A stretch of DNA of 12,128 bases from Gonapodya sp. JEL0774 (lineage: Eukaryota; Monoblepharomycota; Monoblepharidomycetes; Monoblepharidales; Gonapodyaceae). How positions within the stretch are numbered: the stretch's first letter is position 1; each line of letters starts with the position of its first letter. Below are positions 1 to 9,722 of the stretch, piece by piece. The stretch spans positions 1 through 12,128 of the forward strand of contig JADIIX010000345.1 in assembly GCA_027604505.1 (NCBI GenBank), in the 5' to 3' direction. Position numbers and translations under genes: made by a program. The notes under the pieces were generated by a model that had not been told where the DNA came from, did no database searches, and saw only the letters and a program-made list of their open reading frames with translations.

Positions 1-2915
1 ATACCGTCGTTCGGAAGTGCGACCGAACAAAGTCTAAACTGTTATCCACAATCCCTTCTGCATTGAATATCGTCAGATCCTGAAACTTCGTCGAAAGCGC
101 CCCGACAACAGATTCAGCATTGGAGGTATCATCAAGCGCGGTACCGTCTAGTTTTGCCGCGGCATCTACGAGGGAGTGTGGTGGTGTACCCGTGCTCACC
201 TCGTACATCCGCCAAATGATGCCTGTTGACTCTCCCGCGACCCAGTCAACCAATCGGCTGCTCTCAGGATCGGAGGAGGGATTTATCACACTGTCTAACA
301 ACCGCTCAATCAAACGTGCCGCAGCTGAAAGATGTGAGGAATGAGGATTATATGGTAGCCAGGAGCAAGTCACGACCATCGGCACTGTTACTGAAAACGT
401 ACTTCGAACACAATAGCACATAGAAAAACACACCTTTTCCTCGATCCATTGAGGAGCGGCCTTGTGTTTGACTGATCATACGCAGAACTTTGGCAGCTGT
501 CGCGATCTGGGCTTGAGTCTGTCTGATAAATTGAAGGAGGACTTCCGCTTGGGGCATCACTGAGTGCTCTCCGTTTGCTGAGCGTACGGAGGTTCTGTAG
601 TTTAGAAGCGCCTCCTTTGCGGCGATTATGAGAGGAATCACAGACATTCCCACTGTCCAGAGGTTTGCAGACAGAATCATGTTTTGTGAAGCATGGGGGT
701 ATCAATTAAGATCATCGATGGGAGAAAAGAAAGACATCGCAAAAGGTTTCCAACGTACGACTAAAACCCCCTCCAGCAAAGAGAAGCTCCTGAAGTTTTT
801 GTTCGCCATGAATTATAAGGAACTCGTCTATGGCTGCAATTGCGACTCGTACGTGATCAAGGCAAATAACGAATGCTGGGCTCGCGACCCATGCTTGGAT
901 AAACGGAGCTGTGTCGTTGCTATCCGATAAAACCTGTTTTGGTGCGACGCAGCAATTTGTGTTACTTGGTGCATTCCTACAATTGGCGGGATACGGCGAA
1001 GGCAACCCACCTCATTGATATTAAAATTGCGAGAACCGGGCAAGGGAGCATGCCACAAACCCCACATGCAATGGTATTGAATGAAAAGAGAAAACGCCCA
1101 GGGTGTTCTAGCGATTATGTCGTCCCGAAAGTCTAATGATCTGGGTGTAGGTGGTGGTGGGACTCCAAGGATGTTGTGGAAACGCGCGAGCCAGGTGGAC
1201 ATGTCAAACATGATCGAGTCGTAGAGATCGTTTGAGGGGTGAAGGCGCTGAAATGAAAGGTCGAGAAATGAGAACGTGGTAATCAAAACGTCAACCGTGA
1301 GGCACGTAGAAGCAAACTTGGAGCAAATTTATATAGTGCGCTACGTACTTACATACTCCAAAACTTTGCCAAAGCAATGGACACTCAAAACAGTAGTGAA
1401 AGCGAGTCGTCCGAGGAAAACGTTGCCTGTCGACTCAACCGGCCAAGTAGTTGTGTCCAGAAACGCCGCCAAAGTTGGCATTGAAAATAGCCTATTCACA
1501 TCAACAGTAAGGACTTGCGAGAGTTTGAGAGATGGCGACAGGGCAGTATCAGATTGCGAGAGCCACACCGCTTCGTGGCAAGGACTATAGATCATAAAAT
1601 TGTCACTACGGTGATATAATCGAGGGTCCCCAACCGAATTAACCTCAAAACCCACAGTGGCAGCGTCAATAGCGACATGTGAGACAATTTGCATCCCTCG
1701 TTTATCCAAGCCCCCATCATCTTATCAAAGAACGCCACAAACCAGCAAGTCCGAGATTTCTCCTCCGCAATGATGCGAGTAAAATCGATTCCAGAGGCTG
1801 AATCCAGAGCCTTCCCAATCTCATCTGGTGATTTGGGCGCTCTCATCCAGTGTACGATTGCAATACACTCTAACATGGTGACTCTTGCAGGCCTCAAGTC
1901 GACTCCTGTGAGTAAGAGAATTGCGACATGGAACAGTGTTTGGAGCTTGTCAAGGCTGGGTGGCTGACAAAGGACTTGAGGCAGTACCCGAGCCAAGCGC
2001 ATTGTGATGGCGCTCTTATCCGTGAAACTATAGAGCGGAGACTCAGTGTCAAACTGACACCCGAGACTTAAAATGCTGTCGCGGAATGAAAAGACAGTCA
2101 TTGCTGGAGCAATAACAGTGAGAACCACTCAAAAGCTATTCCAGGACATACCTGAGAAGCAGTGGCGTATTGCTGGTTCTATTCGCCTGAAAAAATCGCA
2201 CTTGGTGTACTATAGCGAAGGTGGCAGACATGCGTTCAAAGTAAGAAGCGATCATGTTGTTGCAGTCCGCGAAGCCGGGGAGGGGAGGTAGATCATCAAA
2301 CGGAGATAAAGATCGAGTAATAGAGTTTCCGAAGGGTGAATGGCTCTGGAAGATGAGCTGCCTCAACTCCAGGGGAAGTTCATATGGAAAGTGGTGTGAC
2401 TGATAGATGTTGCAGAGCAAACTATAAGAAGGATCTTCTATCCTGCATTCCCATCGATTTGACGGAAGCGTCCCAAGAAATTGGGCGAACGTCGCCTCGA
2501 ATAGAGTTTGGGAAGGCTGCCGGGGAAACAGGCGCAGTTCTTCCTTCCGTTCACCATTAGATGCAGACAATTGATCCCACAATCCCGTACGCTCTTCGGA
2601 TTCCGATGCACTGCTACTTGAGATAGATAGCGATGGACTCCCCTCCTCTTCTTTTGACTCAGATGGAGAATATGGGGTCTGTCGCTTTCGGGTGGATCGT
2701 TTTTTATCAGTCGCCCGCAAACCCAGAAGCGCTTCAAGCCTACTTAGTCGATCGATGGGGCTTTGTGATGAGTGGAAATCCGGAATTGGGAAGACATTGC
2801 TAGTTGGTAACTAGTTATGCGATATGATGGCTCTCGCTGGGAGGGCTCACCGGTCCGGTTTTGGAAGTGGTATTGCTCTTCTCTTCTCTTTCGGTTTCTG
2901 TCGATTTATTGACAT
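1..2915 (-). CDS. Fungal-specific transcription factor domain protein, 8 exons, 3' partial
   Basis: Inferred exons, in coding order: 2915-2851, 2799-2152, 2075-1656, 1584-1353, 1247-1011, 933-759, 652-434, 324 to the window edge. All seven introns (51-109 nt) are GT-AG and every junction keeps frame, giving at least 773 residues. Residues 1-35 are basic and Pro-rich. A short heptad-like segment (IDRLSRLEALL, about 37-47) is of the type that follows zinc clusters. An acidic/Ser-rich linker follows (about 60-90). From about residue 205 there is a regulatory domain resembling Fungal_trans (PF04082), including the segments YFERMSATFAIVH, ILSLGCQF and EEKSRTCWFVAFFDKM, then LPLPCHEAVW across the third junction. 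A nuclear transcriptional regulator is the family expectation. No Zn2Cys6 motif (CX2CX6C) is encoded in these exons. The start at 2915 is the first ATG in the open frame before the first donor. A GTGAGC near 201 could be a further donor, but the frame stays open. The C-terminus lies outside the window. Confidence 0.72.
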
Positions 2916-3326
2916 TCCCTTGCGGATTAGTGATGGCTTTCGACCGTGAGGACCAGTATAATTCAGAAGTTCATACATACAGTAATAGGAACACGTATTT
3001 GTTTATGCCACTACCACGCAACCTCAGCCACAGCTTGATCAAATTGGCCACGTTCATCATGCGTGCAAAAAGAACGATGCAGTCACTGCGATGTCATAAT
3101 GCGACGTTCATTTTCTGTTGTTTTTCATGTTATACAGTTTGTAGCAACTATGTAATCCTGCAAAAGGCGAGCATGTATTGTTGCTTGCTCCAGTATAAAT
3201 TAGATCGGTATGAGTTTGCGATGCAAGTCCGGGTAGATGCTCTCAATTGCGCGTTGAATGTTCGCTGGTAACGTCAGATGAGGAGGAAGGGCTGCTCTAT
3301 CAGATCAACCTCTAAATCGAGACCAA
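2916..3326. other. Intergenic region between the F-box gene and the transcription-factor-like gene
   Basis: About 410 nt, AT-richer than the genes around it. It should hold the 3' end of the F-box transcript and the promoter of the transcription-factor-like gene. I read all minus-strand frames for the first half of a Zn2Cys6 cluster and found none. An open stretch in the TF frame (2999-2916) carries two Cys and a GPHGRKPS segment; this is treated as a finding. A plus-strand open frame crosses the region but has no codon or motif support. Confidence 0.5.
3043..3047 (-). promoter_or_regulatory. Candidate CCAAT box upstream of the transcription-factor-like gene
   Basis: The minus strand reads GGCCAATTT here, about 130 nt upstream of the ATG at 2915. 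A CCAAT pentamer at this distance fits a HAP/NF-Y site, but a pentamer occurs often by chance. Confidence 0.25.
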
Positions 3327-4608
3327 CTATCCCATCAGCTTGAACTCACGAGTCAGTCTATCAAAGACCGCGATAGCCATCTCCTTGTAAGCTCTACTCG
3401 CTCGATTGGTCACTTGAGGCATTGGTATGATGTCTGCCTCAAGATTCGGACTCGTAACCCAGTAGCTTTTGGTGTCCAGGAGAGATTCGAGTAGCGCAGC
3501 AACAATACTCCAGACATCACTGGAGGTTATAGTCCGACCTAGAGATCCGGATACGTTGTCTGTTGCGACGCCGGCGATAAAATACGACAAAGATTGAACG
3601 GCATTGAGTTCGGAACATTTTCCACTTCGTACCCCGGCAACAATTTCACCACAAAATGCTCTGGCCACGGCCGCAACGGTACCACGAGCCCACCCCATGT
3701 TTCCAATTATAAGACCCGGTATTCGAGTACGCCCATTCTGGCTCCTAGAGAGCCAAATGAGAGTCGGAATAAGGCTTTCTGGGGAGGTGGGATTTGGGAA
3801 TATGGTAGAACTATGACCAAGAAAGCGAAGTGGATGCCCGCCAAGCGAGGCCGATGTGCTGCAGCATATCCGCAACGGAAATACTGCTCAACATCACGTA
3901 CGAGTTCTCCACAGTCCTCAAGCTGCAGACTTACTGTCGCCACCAGACATGTCGAACAGCATCTTCCGCTAGATGCATGTCCGTCAACAAACCACTGAGG
4001 TCGGCAACTGCCTCTCGTGCTCGATTTGCGATCATGCGCTGAGAGAGCCCACCCCCGCCCCCACCAATTCCAGGTCCAGCTGATTCGTCGGCAGCAAAGC
4101 TAAACACCCGTGTAAGAGCGACAAGTGGAAGATTAAGGCCCGACAAAAAAGGTGCAAACACACGCCAGCCACGCTCAAAAGTTTGAGGGGGAGGCAATGT
4201 GCTCCACGCCAACAGAAGTCTGTCCCCTCCATACGTTCTCCATGTCCGCAAGATATCCCAGGCAATGAGAGCTTGAGCTGGCGGAAGAAGATGGTGAGGA
4301 TAAGGTGACTCTTCAGTGACGCGAGTGGTTCCGTGATTTTGAGCGATGCCCTTGGATACAAAACGCCCCAATCCTCGTCTCCCCCAGCGATTTTGAGTCT
4401 CATATACCGCAAACAACTCCAACGCCAGACCCATTCCATCGCAGTTCAAACAAAAATCGCGCACTTTCTCAAGTGCTACCGGTAAAGCAATCTCGCGGAA
4501 ATCTAAAGACACGAAGAGCGACCGAAGCAGGTCTCGCAAGGGAAGGTGCACCAGAATGCTACGAATGAGCTCCGACGGAAGCAACATGAGGGTTCGGGGG
4601 TCCGACAT
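3327..4608 (-). CDS. F-box domain protein, 2 exons
   Basis: Exon 1 is 4608-3935 and exon 2 is 3858-3327, with a 76-nt intron (GTAAGT donor, CTGCAG acceptor) that joins in phase to give 401 residues. The N-terminus (about residues 7-50) reads as an F-box: LPSELIRSILVHLPLRDLL, then a Ser/Phe-rich helix and ALPVALEKV. F-box proteins bind Skp1 and recruit substrates to SCF ubiquitin ligases; that role is inferred from the family. The remainder has no WD40, LRR or kelch repeats that I can see. It does have a Gly-rich loop (GPGIGGGGGG, about residues 189-198), with helical, Ala-rich sequence on either side. The ATG at 4608 has A at -3, and the stop is at 3327. The stop of the neighbouring permease gene lies only 189 nt upstream, so its promoter must be compact. 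Several other AG acceptors exist in the intron; the chosen one keeps phase and gives the long downstream frame. Confidence 0.68.
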
Positions 4609-4797
4609 ATTGGGTGTCGACTTGTGGGGCCGATCAATTCCCAGTCACCACCACCATGTGAATTGCAAATTTTGTACAACAAGCATGATAATCCGATTCA
4701 TTTTATCCTCTAAACTGCGCTGGTACTTCGGTGACAGACATCTTTCTGCCCCGTTTTCTGGGGGGGAAAACGATAAGGTGACTTAGAAGCGTTCCAA

Positions 4798-6578
4798 CTA
4801 GAACTCCCTTTCAAAATAAAGTGCGAATATAAAAGGAAGAGTTTTTATCACATGGAGCTTTGAATGCAGCATGATGCAATTGTTGGAACTCACCATTGTT
4901 ACCTTCAACACAGCGGCGACAAACTTCTCACTTGTGCTTTCTTTCCCGTGGATTCCTGGGGCATCTTTCCACATTCCAAGAACCCCTTGCAGTCCAAGAG
5001 ACCCCGGGACGATGGTGAGTACGCCACATAGGTCGGGCGGACTGCTCGATCGCTCCAACATTTTGGCGTACAAGTTCGAGATAACACCGACCGCGAATGC
5101 AGACGCAAAAGACGAAGTTTCTAGACATAAAATATAGCGAAGGTTAGCGTCGTGCATCACACGGTTCATAAAGTTCTCACCATATCCCGAGACTGAACCG
5201 ACCAGTCCGTTGACGAACCATCCCATCATCCCTGTAACAACGCTGATCGGAACTTGTCGCCACTGTTGAACCACTTGATTACTTGATCGGTCATAGTTTC
5301 GTTATGCGAGAATGATCTTCTGGCTCACCGAACATTTGACAAGAATGCAAAAACATAGCGTCAAAGCCAGTACCGACGTGAGCGCAACCCCGAGATTCAG
5401 GCCGTTTCCGCTTGTCAAATACTCCCAAAATTGTATGGTATCGATTAGAGGCTTGTTGCAAACGGTCGAAATGTCACTTGGGAGCCAGAAGGCCAAAGTT
5501 TGTCCGATGTGGATGCCAAACCCTTTTGTCATGTAACAGTGTTCTGAATTCAGAGCCATGTCGAGAATCACAGCACAAAAACCATATCCACTCACCGATC
5601 AAAACTATCTGAACAACTGCTCCCGACCACTTTGCCACTCCGCTGATGGTGTTACCCGTCGCCACCTCGAGAACGCTCTCCACCAATTCTAATCCAGGAA
5701 GCAGGAAGACTATAGATCCCATGAGCAAAGTCCCAAAGCACTGATCGTAAGGCGCTCCAGTAAAGTAGTACGATAATATCCGGGCAGCAAATGATCCCGC
5801 TGCGGCTGAAAAGAAGTCTAAGAGCACGGTGAAGTCTCTTGATCCGAGAATTGCGAATGGCCGCCCTCTTCCTATCAGAACGTTGGAGAGCGACGGTAAA
5901 CATTGAATAACGCCCAGAAGCAATCCAATCGGAAATGTAAGAGCAAGAGAGAGCCACTATGCAATGCGTATTGCCGAGAAGAATGAATAAGGGCGTGCAA
6001 GTTTCAAAATTAAAATTGATTAAGGAAACACCGCACCGCTTGTGAAAGCTCACATTTCCACCGAAAAAAAGGATACTCGAAAAAGCCGCTTGAGTTGGAA
6101 AAGCCACAAAGTTCGAAACTGCGTCTGCAAAGGTCGATCTCTTTTCGTTGATGATTTGCAATCTTTTCTCTGTTGTTTCGATAGAGATCTCTCCATTCTT
6201 CATATCCACTATCAACTGAGTAATCTCCTCCAGCTTCTCCATATTCCACTGCCCAGACACGTTGTGGAACGAAGTGGTGGCGATGTCCGCGGTTCGCCCC
6301 CCGGGAAATCTCAAGACGGTTTTAAATCCAGCCAGAAGTGTCTCGTGAAGAACAATTAGCCGCCCTACAGGAAGTCCGATTGCTTCTGCTACGGTGGCCA
6401 TGTACTTTTCCAATCGATAAATGGGCGATCCACATGCAACGAGGCTTTTCGTAAGTTCGATCAGCAGGTCTTGTTTGCGAAGTTCGACGATAGGATCGGA
6501 CGACTCTCCTCCAGGGGACGATTGTCCGTTGAGGAGAAAGGAAGTCTCGCTGGTGTCACGGCCGTTTTCATGCGCCAT
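4798..6578 (-). CDS. ThrE/Prm10-like multi-pass membrane transporter, 4 exons
   Basis: Exons: 6578-6054, 5956-5596, 5522-5329, 5262-4798; introns of 97, 73 and 66 nt, all GT-AG and phase-consistent; 514 residues. The first half matches the ThrE/DUF1212 family (PF06738): a cytoplasmic N-terminus, then ELTKSLVACGSPIYRLEKYM (about 41-60), a regulatory region with repeated E/K helices, and FFGG (about 171-174) entering the first membrane helices. Splicing restores FFGGNWLSLALTFPIGLLLG and VLIGFGIHIGQ, which are typical membrane segments of the family. The second half (ThrE_2-like, PF12821) has RQVPISVVTGMMGW and the signature VPGSLGLQGVLGM. Bacterial ThrE exports threonine/serine; yeast Prm10 is a pheromone-regulated membrane protein of unknown substrate, so the substrate here is unknown. 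The 3' end is uncertain: after KVTM there is a GTGAGT (4893) and the family's usual last helix is not obvious. The stop at 4798 assumes no further splicing. Confidence 0.8.
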
Positions 6579-6797
6579 CTATGGAAAAGTAGCAATTCGT
6601 GTGTCTCGATAATGACTGTGTGAAAGCGAGGATGGATGACGTGGCCTCGGCGGGTGCAAGAGTTTCCAACGAATGCGGTTGCATTGAGAAAGTATCTACA
6701 TAGTGATAATGCAAGCCCGAACAGATACTCTAATCGAAATCCAGGTAGCTCGATAGTTTAGTGAACGTGTCATTGTACGAGGCTGACCCACTCCATA

Positions 6798-8947
6798 TCA
6801 CTCGATGCCGAACAGATCTTTGGCGCGCTGTACCGCAGTGACATCCCCCATATACTGAAACAAGAAAACCAGAGTGATGACAACGCTCTCGGGAGGGGAA
6901 GCAAATACGTTTCAGCACGCACCTTGTTGGGCTCGTCCGAGAGTTTGATGACGTTGGTTCCGTTGACGGAGTAGAGCTTGATCACAATATTGAGCGGACG
7001 AGACTTGACGTTCGGATCAGAGAGTAACCTAGCATGAAACAGCGCCAGCGCGAAGAATGTTGGGAGTTGCTGGTTTGATTAAAGGGGCGCTAGAGCAGCA
7101 CGTGCTCGTCTACCACACATACCGGTAATCATTAGTCAGGTTCGTCCCGATTCCAAACCGCGGGTCCACTCCGTACTTGTCACAGTAGTTCTTGTACTCG
7201 ATACATCTATCAATATTGAGCGCGTCGGAGAAGATGATAGTCTTTGTGGCGGGATCGATGCCCAAGGAACGGTAGTGCTCGACAGCACGTTCAATGAATC
7301 GGATGGCGGAGCCCGAGTCGTGACGTACACCTCTAAATCAGAGAGGCGATGTCGGTGTGAAGATGGATGGGTAGGGAGGCTTTGGATACTACGCTCACCT
7401 GTATCGAGTCGCGAGATCGATACCAAAGTCCCGGAAGAAAGGTTCCGAGCCGAAAGTGTCGGAAAGAGCGATCGAGAATTCGGGTTGCGGGTACGTCTCG
7501 AGCCACTAGCACAGGTAACGAACAGAACCCCGTTGGTCTGGATAGTATTTGCGAAAAGTACGATTCGAGGACCTACCTTTTCAAGCGCAGCTCTGTTAGC
7601 ATGAACAAGACCGTGCTCATTCAGTGCCGAAAGCGCCATCGTCCACTCGTGGGCGACGGTGCCGACCGGCCGTATACCGTAAATCATCGCAAAGTGGACG
7701 TTACTCGTCCCCGAGAGGTGGGAAAAGTGCCTGTGATACTTCGCGAGTTCATCCCGGTGGATTCTGGCCATTTCTCGCACGAGAATTTCGTGGGCGCGGT
7801 AGGAACGTCTCCGGCGGGTGCCAAAGTCGGAGAAGTACACGTCGTTGTCGATGAGGCGGCGGAGTTTGGCGTGGGTAGCTTCTTGTTGGCCCTCGTAAGA
7901 CCAGTCAGTGTCCATGTACTCGAAAAAGGTTTCGGAGAGGAGGTGGAGGATGGGGACTTGTGGGGAGTCGTCAGCAGGATATTGTATGATAGACTTCCCA
8001 AGGATCATTCCTCAGGGCACAAACCTTCGTAGAGAATGGTTTCGAGCCATAATCCTTTGATAACAATATCAATGAGGCCCGTTGTCTCGTCAAAGGTCAG
8101 TACAATCTACAACGGCGCGAAGCAATTGTCATGGAGGCCTTCATCTTCCATTTAAGCGAGATAAAACAGCCAACTCACTTGCTCTTTCGGCCGGAAACGA
8201 AACTTGTCCAGGTATTCGACGTACTCTGGACGGAGGTATGTGTGCTCCTTTTCGATCCATGACTTTTCCTCAGGTGTCAGGAAAACCTTCTCCATGTCTA
8301 CGACGCGAAACATTAGTTTCAAAACATGGTCATGGTTGAGATATGCTACCGTCACCTCTGGCCTACAGTACCATGTATTTTACGCTGAAAGGCCACAAAG
8401 GCTTCGGGTGAGAACTTGTCGCGGTCGGGGCTTCGGGTCTTGAACCTGTACTCGACAACCGTATCGGGAAACTGTTCGAAGACAGCTTGCTGCATTGTGA
8501 ACTGGCGTGTTTTTTTGGTTGGGGTGTCGACGGGACAGCAACATGGACATTCGTTGTGGTGGGTGAGTTCTTGGAGGTTGGAACAAGGCAAAACTGAGTC
8601 CTCCCAGAAATCACCTTGTACAAATCATTGTCCAGGATGCTCTGCAATCCCGATGGTCCAGATTTGTCCGGAGCGTCGACATCGTACGGTCGGACGGGAG
8701 GCTGTAGTTCATACCCGTCAGTTGGATCTCAGACACCAATCACTCGCGCACGATCGGCTTTTACGTGCGAGCTCGGGATCCATACCTGGTAGGTACGAGA
8801 AATAAACGACGCCGCGGGTGAAACGACGGCGGCGGCTGGGGAGTTCCGAGGATACGATTCCTCGTCCCCGTTTTCGTCGTTGAATGTATGGTTGGTAGAA
8901 ATGGAGACAGGAGTGCGACTGTTTGGGACAGTTCCGTTTGCAGCCAT
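6798..8947 (-). CDS. NPT1: Nicotinate phosphoribosyltransferase (NAPRT), 10 exons
   Basis: Exons: 8947-8786, 8701-8615, 8501-8372, 8297-8179, 8106-8025, 7956-7577, 7505-7399, 7332-7123, 7028-6923, 6854-6798; introns of 66-113 nt, all GT-AG and in phase; 479 residues. The enzyme converts nicotinate plus PRPP (ATP-stimulated) to nicotinate mononucleotide in the Preiss-Handler route of NAD salvage. Splicing restores family motifs in order: LQSILDNDLYKFTMQQAVFE (about 75-94), VEYRFK, GLWLETILYEVP, FSDFGTRRRRS (about 236-246), GTSNVHFAMIYGIRPVGTVA and then HEW with the presumed phosphorylated His near 296, LSDTFGSE (about 334), RHDSGS (about 359-364), FSDALN, GIGTNLTND and KLSDEPNK. The first ~75 residues are Ser/Pro/Ala-rich and acidic and are additional to the catalytic core; yeast Npt1 is about 429 residues. 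The start at 8947 has A at -3 and G at +4. The gene symbol follows the yeast orthologue. Confidence 0.95.
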
Positions 8948-9016
8948 CGTGATGACCTGGTGAGAATGAGAGTGAGGTGGGTTTATGCTGGAGGAGGGTG
9001 CCGGCTTCGTCCCTTG

Positions 9017-9025
9017 TTATATATG
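9017..9025 (-). promoter_or_regulatory. Candidate TATA element of the NAPRT gene
   Basis: The minus strand reads CATATATAA about 70 nt upstream of the NAPRT ATG at 8947. It is the best TATA-like match in the intergenic region and well placed for a TATA box. The call rests on motif and position only. Confidence 0.4.
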
Positions 9026-9185
9026 GGGGCATCAACAGTTGATTTGCTGGCCACGGAACACATCTTATATCATATGCATATAAGCACACATCCACAAAGG
9101 TAGGCGAAGAAATTGCAAAACATACAGTCCGAATGCAGGTCGGGTACTTGTCTTCGTTCGCCGTTCGCCGGTGGCTACGACTGAG

Positions 9186-9190
9186 CCAAT
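9186..9190 (+). promoter_or_regulatory. Candidate CCAAT box in the divergent promoter region
   Basis: AGCCAATGA lies about 240 nt from the NAPRT start and about 530 nt from the membrane-protein start. CCAAT boxes work in either orientation, so it more plausibly serves NAPRT. Chance occurrence is quite possible. Confidence 0.25.
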
Positions 9191-9534
9191 GATAGCCCCG
9201 CACTCCTCGGCCTTCCATGTCATATCTCAGTTGCTAGTGAAATACGGGGACTTCTCATCTCTTCCACTTACAACGTGTCACAGCACCCAGACTTGCAACG
9301 TTGTTCACAAACTCCGTTGTATTACATACCACAAAAAAGACTGCATACTGCTCTAAACTGTCAGAGTATTACATGGCTAGATGCTGAATGAAAACGAAGA
9401 ATCAGCACAAGAATCATAAATAGTGGAGGGGGACTACAAAGCTTAATCGGTTACTGGTACAAACTGGCGGAGTAAGAACGAACCAGCTCAGTCACAGGCA
9501 ATCTTCAGTGGCGTTCAGATTCACTAACGGAACT

Positions 9535-9541
9535 GTATAAG
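9535..9541 (+). promoter_or_regulatory. Candidate TATA-like element of the membrane-protein gene
   Basis: GTATAAG lies about 185 nt upstream of the ATG at 9723, implying a 5' leader of about 150 nt if it is used. Motif evidence only. Confidence 0.2.
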
Positions 9542-9722
9542 TTACCGAAATGGAAATGAATTGGAGGTTCAACCGATGGGGCGGTGTCTGTCGTACTGTC
9601 CTATCATGACCGAAGTCCCGACCTCCCACCCTTTTTGACCCCTGGCAAAATCAGACGAACTCCGGTGGGGTACGCTCGAAGATTTCTTTTGCCGTGCCAG
9701 CTTGAAGCTCAGCATCGGTGCC

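Larger units (their letters stand above)
8948..9722. other. Divergent intergenic region between NAPRT and the membrane-protein gene
   Basis: About 775 nt serving both the minus-strand NAPRT gene and the plus-strand membrane-protein gene. It contains the TATA-like element near 9020, a CCAAT pentamer at 9186-9190 (plus orientation) and a GTATAAG at 9535-9541. No tRNA is seen: the only T-arm-like string (GGTTCAACC near 9568) lacks a matching stem. Short open frames here have no protein character that I recognise. Confidence 0.5.

Noticed and set aside
1592-1655. Continuation of the transcription-factor exon in its own frame past 1656
   Set aside because: Reading on gives a tail ending at 1592 that does not fit the family. 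Splicing GTGGGT at 1655 to CTATAG at 1585 restores an LPLPCHEAVW segment typical of the regulatory domain and keeps the frame, so this is an intron and not a frameshift.
2861-3271. Plus-strand open frame of 136 codons over the intergenic region
   Set aside because: It opens with a non-ATG codon, overlaps the first exon of the transcription-factor-like gene and is compositionally irregular; it is more likely chance in AT-rich DNA.
4051-4068. C-rich run resembling a G-quadruplex-forming tract
   Set aside because: It is coding sequence for the Gly-rich loop of the F-box protein and the runs are too few and uneven to claim a structure.
5524-5550. Alternative acceptor GAATTCAG in intron 2 of the permease
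   Set aside because: It also keeps phase but inserts EHCYMTK ahead of GFGIHIG; the AAAAG acceptor at 5523 gives an uninterrupted membrane segment like that of the family.
7367-8032. Long plus-strand open frame of 221 codons
   Set aside because: It lies antisense to exons 5-7 of the NAPRT gene, whose minus-strand translation matches family motifs throughout; the plus-strand frame has no recognisable protein character.
9555-9590. tRNA T-arm-like GGTTCAACC
   Set aside because: The flanking bases do not form a T-stem and no acceptor or anticodon stem can be drawn around it.
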